A program made the position numbers and the translations under genes. A stretch of DNA of 64,000 nucleotides from Abditibacteriaceae bacterium (GTDB lineage Bacteria; Armatimonadota; Abditibacteriia; Abditibacteriales; Abditibacteriaceae), in contig JAFAZH010000052.1 in NCBI GenBank assembly GCA_019239895.1, forward strand, positions 310,001-374,000, given 5' to 3'. The notes beneath the pieces are model-generated. The model searched no databases and was not told where the DNA came from. It saw only the letters and a program-made list of their open reading frames with translations. Below are positions 59,238 to 64,000 of this stretch, piece by piece (position 1 is the first letter of the stretch; each line of letters opens with the position of its first letter).

Positions 59238-61384
59238 TAAGCTTGCACCTCCGAGGCTGCCCTTTGCGGAGCCGGGATGGGAGCAGGACTTCGCCGAATC
59301 CGGCGATGCGTGCGCCCACGCACTACAGCCGCCGCTGGCAGTGACCCCAGAATTAAAAAGAGCACAATGCCCAGCAAGGGCCAGAAGTTGGGCTGGTTCC
59401 ATTCCGATTGTAGGCGTGCGCGCATCGCCGCGTCAACGCCTATGTATTTGGCGGAATTATTAGCCACCGGATGCGGCTTATAATTGTGCAGCCAGGGTTG
59501 GGTCAGGCCATAGCTCTCACTATGCTCCTCATAAATCCAGGGGCAATCGTTTACTGCAATCTGCCGCATTTTACGGATCAATGCCAACCGTTGCGGCCCA
59601 TCATCCATAATGCGGACGCTATCAAATAAACGGTTGTACTGCGGGTTATCGTAGCCGGAGGCATTAGGCCCAGGGCGGCGGTTGGGGCCGTATAGCATGA
59701 ACAGGAAGTTCTCCGCATCCGGGTAATCGGCAATCCATCCATAGTGAAAGAATTGAAATTGGCCCTTATCTAATTTATCCTGGAAAACATTGACGCGAGT
59801 CGCTCGTGATACAAAGTTAATACCAAGAGCTTGAATCTGCTTTTGCACCAGGCCGACCTGCATCCGGCTGGCAGCGGTCGTGGCAGCGTTATCATAGTTC
59901 AGCGTGAGCCGTTCGCCGGTTTTGGCATCAATGCCATTGGGATAACCGGCTTCAGCCAGGAGTTGCTTGGCCCGCTCCACACTATACTGGCGGTAAGGAT
60001 TCTTATACTCCGGCTCATAGCCAAAAATCCCAGGCGGCAGCAGAAATTCAGCCCGGCGGCCTAATCCTTGATTGAAGAGATCAATAACCGCCTGTGCATC
60101 AATGGCTGTAGAAATCGCCTGCCGCAGCTTTTGTTTCTGGGGAGTATAGCCGCCAAAAACAGGGTCATTCATATTAAAAGCGTAGTAGAAAATATCAGTG
60201 CCAACATCACGGTGCAGTTGCACACCCTTTTGAGCCATTTCTGGTGAAAGTTGACCGGGATGCGCCATTACTTGCTGAAAATTCTGCTGGGTCACACTGG
60301 CTGAATCCTGATAGCCTTGCAGAAATAGATTCCAACTCGTAATGCCTTCTCGAATAATATTGAAAACAACTTTTTTGACTAGAGGCAATTGTTTACCTGC
60401 ATTTTGCAATAGCCCCGCTTCGCGGTCTCCGGGCGCTCCCTCTGTCGGATAGTACTCGACCATGCGATTGGGATTCACTTCTAACACGATACGCAACTTA
60501 GAGGTGTACTCGGTCATCATGAATGACCCGCACCCCACTGGATGGCGTGCTAACTCTTTGCCATACATGTCAACGGCTTCGTGGGCCAGCGGCGAAGTAA
60601 AGTGCATTGCCATCAGGAAACGTAGCTGAGGATACGGTTGGTTCAGCAAAATGCGGAAGATGTAGGGGTCTTTCGGGTCAGGCTGTAATCCAGCGACAGA
60701 CAAATTATAATCGGGCTGCTGTCCAGCCTTTTCGCGGGCCGCATTTTGCTTCATGTAATCGGCAAAGCCAATAATTTTATCACCGAAGAAACTGACTATT
60801 GGGCAATTCACCGCGGGGTCGCCCATGCGTTTCCAGCTATAGATAAAATCGGCTACTGTAATAGCCCGGCCCTTACCTCCGGCAAAGCAAGGGTCATCCT
60901 GGAAACGCAGACGTGGCTTGATTTTGAACGTCCACGCCTCGCCTCGCTTCTGGACAGTCTTACCTTTTTCCTGGGTACTATAGAGGTATGGCTCTCGCCG
61001 GGGCGGGGTTGCGCCTAGAGCCAAGTCCAATACAAAAGGATTGCGCTTGAGGTAGTGATACTGAAGGTAAGCAGGATAAATGACATCAATCACCGAAGCC
61101 TCAGCCTCATCATAAGCTACGCTGGGGTCTAAGGTCTTGGGATCATCGCCTAACGCAGTATAAAGGACTGGTTGTGCTGTTTCGCCAGGGGGATAAGGAT
61201 TATTACTACACCCGGACAAGCTCAAAATGCTACTGAACACACAGAGCGCCAGGAGATAGGAGACAAAATTCCATTGCTTTGAAGCGTGCGAATGATAAGG
61301 AAACCGTTTTGCAACCGTTGCCTGGGGAATTCGCTGAACTTGACTTTTGGTTAATGTTACCGAGGCTGGCACCATGCGAGTCAT
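59237..61384 (-). CDS. oppA: oligopeptide-binding lipoprotein with C-terminal membrane helix
   Basis: A 715-aa solute-binding protein of the SBP_bac_5 family. Residues about 40-60 form a lipoprotein signal ending LSLSGC, with the cysteine as lipidation site; the preceding 38 residues are an unusually long N-terminal tail. The binding fold follows (DPKTLDPSVAYDEAEASVIDVIYPAYLQYHYL, later FHYGWIADYPDAENFLFMLYGPN). Residues about 660-690 contain a hydrophobic helix (FWPLLGIVLFLILGSLPAAAVVRG) before a basic tail (RTHRRIRRSP), so the protein has an additional C-terminal membrane anchor. First gene of oppABCDF; a TATAAT lies about 40 nt upstream. Confidence 0.85.
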   Translation of the reverse strand: MTRMVPASVTLTKSQVQRIPQATVAKRFPYHSHASKQWNFVSYLLALCVFSSILSLSGCSNNPYPPGETAQPVLYTALGDDPKTLDPSVAYDEAEASVIDVIYPAYLQYHYLKRNPFVLDLALGATPPRREPYLYSTQEKGKTVQKRGEAWTFKIKPRLRFQDDPCFAGGKGRAITVADFIYSWKRMGDPAVNCPIVSFFGDKIIGFADYMKQNAAREKAGQQPDYNLSVAGLQPDPKDPYIFRILLNQPYPQLRFLMAMHFTSPLAHEAVDMYGKELARHPVGCGSFMMTEYTSKLRIVLEVNPNRMVEYYPTEGAPGDREAGLLQNAGKQLPLVKKVVFNIIREGITSWNLFLQGYQDSASVTQQNFQQVMAHPGQLSPEMAQKGVQLHRDVGTDIFYYAFNMNDPVFGGYTPQKQKLRQAISTAIDAQAVIDLFNQGLGRRAEFLLPPGIFGYEPEYKNPYRQYSVERAKQLLAEAGYPNGIDAKTGERLTLNYDNAATTAASRMQVGLVQKQIQALGINFVSRATRVNVFQDKLDKGQFQFFHYGWIADYPDAENFLFMLYGPNRRPGPNASGYDNPQYNRLFDSVRIMDDGPQRLALIRKMRQIAVNDCPWIYEEHSESYGLTQPWLHNYKPHPVANNSAKYIGVDAAMRARLQSEWNQPNFWPLLGIVLFLILGSLPAAAVVRGRTHRRIRRSPAPIPAPQRAASEVQA

Positions 61385-61556
61385 AAAGAGCGGAACAACT
61401 TACGGATTAAACCGACAATCATAATTATACAAAGATTAACATTTCAAGCTGTGCAGTCGCCTTTAGCTTGACGCCGGGCGCTATTCGCCTTAAATTGAAC
61501 TATAGATAGAAGTTATCCAACGGCTACCTTAATTTATTAGTTTATTTTATAAAACT
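61385..61556. promoter_or_regulatory. divergent promoter region between oppA and acnA
   Basis: 172 bp. On the minus strand TATAAT (61424-61429 complement) is the likely oppA -10. Toward acnA the last 30 bp are AT-rich with TATTTT and TATAAA hexamers 8 and 3 nt before its ATG. No Shine-Dalgarno for acnA is seen. No operator was recognised. Confidence 0.5.
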
Positions 61557-64000
61557 ATGGCTCACAATCTCTTCAACTCGCTCCAAACCTTTGATCGTGG
61601 TAACGGCCAGACTGGGCAATATTATTCGCTACCGCAACTGGAAAAGGAAGGCGTTGGCCCGATTTCCAAATTGCCAGTTAGCATCCGCGTGGTACTGGAA
61701 TCGGTCTTGCGCAACTGCGATGGCCAGAAAGTGCAGGAGAAAGACGTGCGCACTCTCGCCCATTGGAAAGCCAATGAGGAGCGCACGGAAGAGATTCCCT
61801 TTGTTGTCGCCCGCATCGTTTTGCAAGATTTTACCGGGGTGCCCCTGCTCGTAGACTTGGCCGCCATGCGCTCCGCCGCCGCCCGCTTGGATAAAGACCC
61901 AAAGATTATTGAGCCGCTTGTCCCCGTTGATCTTGTCGTTGACCATTCGGTACAAGTGGACTATTCCAGTACCCCGGACGCCCTGCGCATGAACATGGAG
62001 ATGGAGTTCAAGCGCAATCACACACGTTATCAATTCTTAAAGTGGGGGATGCAGGCTTTCCACAGCTTTAATGTGGTGCCGCCCGGTATTGGCATCGTGC
62101 ATCAGGTCAATCTGGAATATCTGGCGCAGGGCATTCTTGAAAAAGAGGGTGTGGTGTATCCTGACACCCTCGTTGGCACCGATTCGCACACGACCATGAT
62201 TAATGGCTTGGGCGTTGTGGGCTGGGGCGTGGGCGGCATTGAAGCCGAGGCCGGGATGCTCGGTCAACCGGTTTACTTCCTGACACCCGATGTCGTCGGT
62301 GTGCATCTCAGTGGCGCATTAAAAGAAGGCGTTACAGCTACCGACCTGGTCTTGCACATTACGGAAATGCTGCGCAAGGCCAAAGTTGTGGGCAAGTTTG
62401 TCGAGTTTCATGGTGAAGGCGCGGCCTCTTTATCGGTCACTGACCGCGCCACTATTGGTAACATGGCCCCGGAATATGGCGCGACGATGGGCTACTTCCC
62501 CATTGATGAAGAGACCTGCAAATACCTGTTAGCCACCGGACGCAGTGAAGAGCATGTCAATGCCTTCCGCAATTACTATCAGGCGCAAGGTCTCTTTGGC
62601 ATCCCCCGCAAAGGCGACATTGAATATAGCACCTTGCTTGAACTGGATTTGCAAGAGGTGCAGCCTGGTGTCGCTGGCCCCAAGCGCCCGCAAGACCGCA
62701 TCAACTTGCCGGAGCTAAAAGACAAGTTTATTGACCTGTTCCATAAGCCACTCAATGAGAATGGCTATAACAAATCTGAAAGTGACCTCGCACGCCGCTT
62801 CGCCACTGCTATTGGGGTCAATGGTCATGCCGCAGAACCCTTAACCGGTGGCGGCGAGCAGGCGAATGCGACCACGCCTGAATCAATTGATCTCAGCGGG
62901 TTAGTGTCCGAAAAAGATACTGCCGCCGTGACCGAAGTGGAAATGATGAACAATCGCCCCACGCCCGACCGCGTGGAAGAAGTGCCGTATGGCGAGTTTC
63001 CACATGGCGTAGTTGACCTTGGGCATGGAGATGTCCTAATTGCGGCTATCACTTCCTGCACTAATACCTCGAACCCCAGTGTCATGTTGGCGGCAGGCTT
63101 AGTGGCTAAGAAAGCGGTCGAGAAGGGGCTTAAAATCCGCCCCACCGTGAAAGCATCACTGGCCCCTGGCTCACGAGTGGTCACGGAATATCTTAACAAT
63201 ACAGGGTTGCAGCCGTATCTCGATCAACTTGGTTTTCAGACTGTGGGTTATGGCTGCACCACGTGTATTGGCAACTCCGGCCCTCTTGACCCGCGTATTG
63301 AAGAAGTTGTCACCACCAACGACATCATTGCCGCCAGTGTGCTTTCGGGCAACCGCAACTTCGAGGCACGGGTGCATCAAAGTGTGAAAGCCAACTTCTT
63401 GATGAGTCCGCCACTCGTTGTAGCATTTGCCCTCGCCGGGCGCGTCAATATTGACATAACCCATGAGCCTATCGGCAAAGGTAAAGAAGGTCAGGAAGTG
63501 TATTTACGCGATTTATGGCCCACCCTGGAAGAAGTCCACGATATGCTCAAAGCGGCCTTCGACCCGGATACCTATCATCGCATGTACACCGACTTCGCGG
63601 CCCAGAACCCGATGTGGAACAACATTCCCAGTTCCACAGGTGATGTTTATCAGTGGGACGTGGAATCCACTTATATTCAAGAGCCGCCGTTCTTCAATAA
63701 CTTCTCTTTACAAACCGATAAAGTCTGCGACATCAAAAATGCGCGACCGTTAGCGATCTTTGGTGATTCGGTGACAACCGATCACATCAGCCCGGCTGGA
63801 GCCATTAAGCCATCGTCACCAGCGGGGCTTTATCTGCAACAAAAAGGCGTCTCCATTGCGGACTTTAACTCCTATGGTTCGCGGCGCGGCAATGACCGGG
63901 TGATGACACGCGGCACCTTTGCCAATGTGCGGATTAAAAACCTCATGGTGCCGGGTATCGAAGGCGGGGTGACGCTTTTGCAGCCCGATGGCGAAATGAT
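61557..64000 (+). CDS. acnA: aconitate hydratase AcnA (right end cut by window)
   Basis: The frame from ATG 61557 is open to the window end: about 814 of an expected 900 codons. It isomerises citrate to isocitrate and has a 4Fe-4S cluster. The cluster cysteines are C501 (AITSCTNTS), C567 and C570 (YGCTTCIGNSGPL). The N-terminal motif LVPVDLVVDHSVQVD, the NGLGVVGWGVGGIEAEAGMLGQP loop and the late VTTDHISPAGAI motif support AcnA (IRP-like) rather than AcnB. About 25 codons of a small insertion (AAEPLTGGGEQANATTPESIDLSG) lie near residue 425. No Shine-Dalgarno is seen; leaderless expression is possible. Confidence 0.92.
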   Translation, partial: MAHNLFNSLQTFDRGNGQTGQYYSLPQLEKEGVGPISKLPVSIRVVLESVLRNCDGQKVQEKDVRTLAHWKANEERTEEIPFVVARIVLQDFTGVPLLVDLAAMRSAAARLDKDPKIIEPLVPVDLVVDHSVQVDYSSTPDALRMNMEMEFKRNHTRYQFLKWGMQAFHSFNVVPPGIGIVHQVNLEYLAQGILEKEGVVYPDTLVGTDSHTTMINGLGVVGWGVGGIEAEAGMLGQPVYFLTPDVVGVHLSGALKEGVTATDLVLHITEMLRKAKVVGKFVEFHGEGAASLSVTDRATIGNMAPEYGATMGYFPIDEETCKYLLATGRSEEHVNAFRNYYQAQGLFGIPRKGDIEYSTLLELDLQEVQPGVAGPKRPQDRINLPELKDKFIDLFHKPLNENGYNKSESDLARRFATAIGVNGHAAEPLTGGGEQANATTPESIDLSGLVSEKDTAAVTEVEMMNNRPTPDRVEEVPYGEFPHGVVDLGHGDVLIAAITSCTNTSNPSVMLAAGLVAKKAVEKGLKIRPTVKASLAPGSRVVTEYLNNTGLQPYLDQLGFQTVGYGCTTCIGNSGPLDPRIEEVVTTNDIIAASVLSGNRNFEARVHQSVKANFLMSPPLVVAFALAGRVNIDITHEPIGKGKEGQEVYLRDLWPTLEEVHDMLKAAFDPDTYHRMYTDFAAQNPMWNNIPSSTGDVYQWDVESTYIQEPPFFNNFSLQTDKVCDIKNARPLAIFGDSVTTDHISPAGAIKPSSPAGLYLQQKGVSIADFNSYGSRRGNDRVMTRGTFANVRIKNLMVPGIEGGVTLLQPDGEM

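Overview
The window looks like a chromosomal piece of a free-living, probably heterotrophic bacterium, outer-membrane or multilayered in envelope type. Core DNA is roughly mid-50s % G+C by eye. The gene mix includes DUF1080 and DUF4091 secreted carbohydrate-related proteins, Gfo/Idh plus TIM-barrel sugar enzymes, an actinobacterial-size xylose isomerase, a ferredoxin-dependent 2-oxoacid oxidoreductase, a split carB and many TPR and zinc-ribbon proteins. This resembles Armatimonadota or a neighbouring Terrabacteria lineage, but that placement is an inference. No rRNA, tRNA, CRISPR array or transposase was seen.

Layout. 0-2 kb: an accessory patch with a hicBA toxin-antitoxin pair, a TIR-zinc-ribbon protein of lower G+C and an encapsulated-ferritin-like gene. 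2-11 kb: an Atm1-like ABC exporter, an M20 peptidase, an aldose epimerase, a secreted DUF1080 protein, and an ABC exporter with an N-terminal zinc ribbon followed by a DUF1854 gene. 11-15 kb: sugar genes (GH16, ChbG-like deacetylase, TIM-barrel isomerase, Gfo/Idh). 15-18 kb: tandem AAA ATPase and serA. 18-22 kb: a palindromic element, a compact small transcription unit, then korAB. 22-27 kb: a large TPR protein, two unknown genes, a VOC protein and a 54-aa Flp pilin too short for routine calling. 27-35 kb: Zn-alcohol dehydrogenase, gnd, a cNMP-binding protein, a ComEA-like protein, tandem CbiX-type genes, a stand-alone C-terminal carB half, a cold-shock gene with an ideal promoter and long leader, and a PduO-type adenosyltransferase. 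35.6-38.6 kb: a lower-G+C accessory island with an unknown CxxC protein, a second hicBA, a coiled-coil membrane protein and a gene split by a T5 frameshift. 38.6-46 kb: methyltransferase, HTH protein, queA, DUF2905 and two TPR proteins. 46-53 kb: MBL-fold hydrolase, dienelactone-hydrolase homologue, a CxxC protein with a possible AUA start, DUF4091, DUF6263-like and xylA. 53-61.4 kb: ADP-ribosylglycohydrolase, era and a complete oppABCDF operon. 61.5 kb to the end: acnA, cut by the window edge.

Two genome-scale themes stand out. First, at least ten genes have a -10-like hexamer ending 6-9 nt before the start codon and no Shine-Dalgarno, implying leaderless mRNAs. Second, many intergenic gaps hold long inverted repeats (18-64 nt arms), some nested or multibranched, which may act as terminators or be mobile palindromic elements.

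Metabolically, acnA and korAB are TCA-cycle steps; gnd and xylA feed pentoses; oppABCDF imports peptides; CbiX-type and PduO genes touch corrinoid or tetrapyrrole metabolism; serA and carB are biosynthetic.
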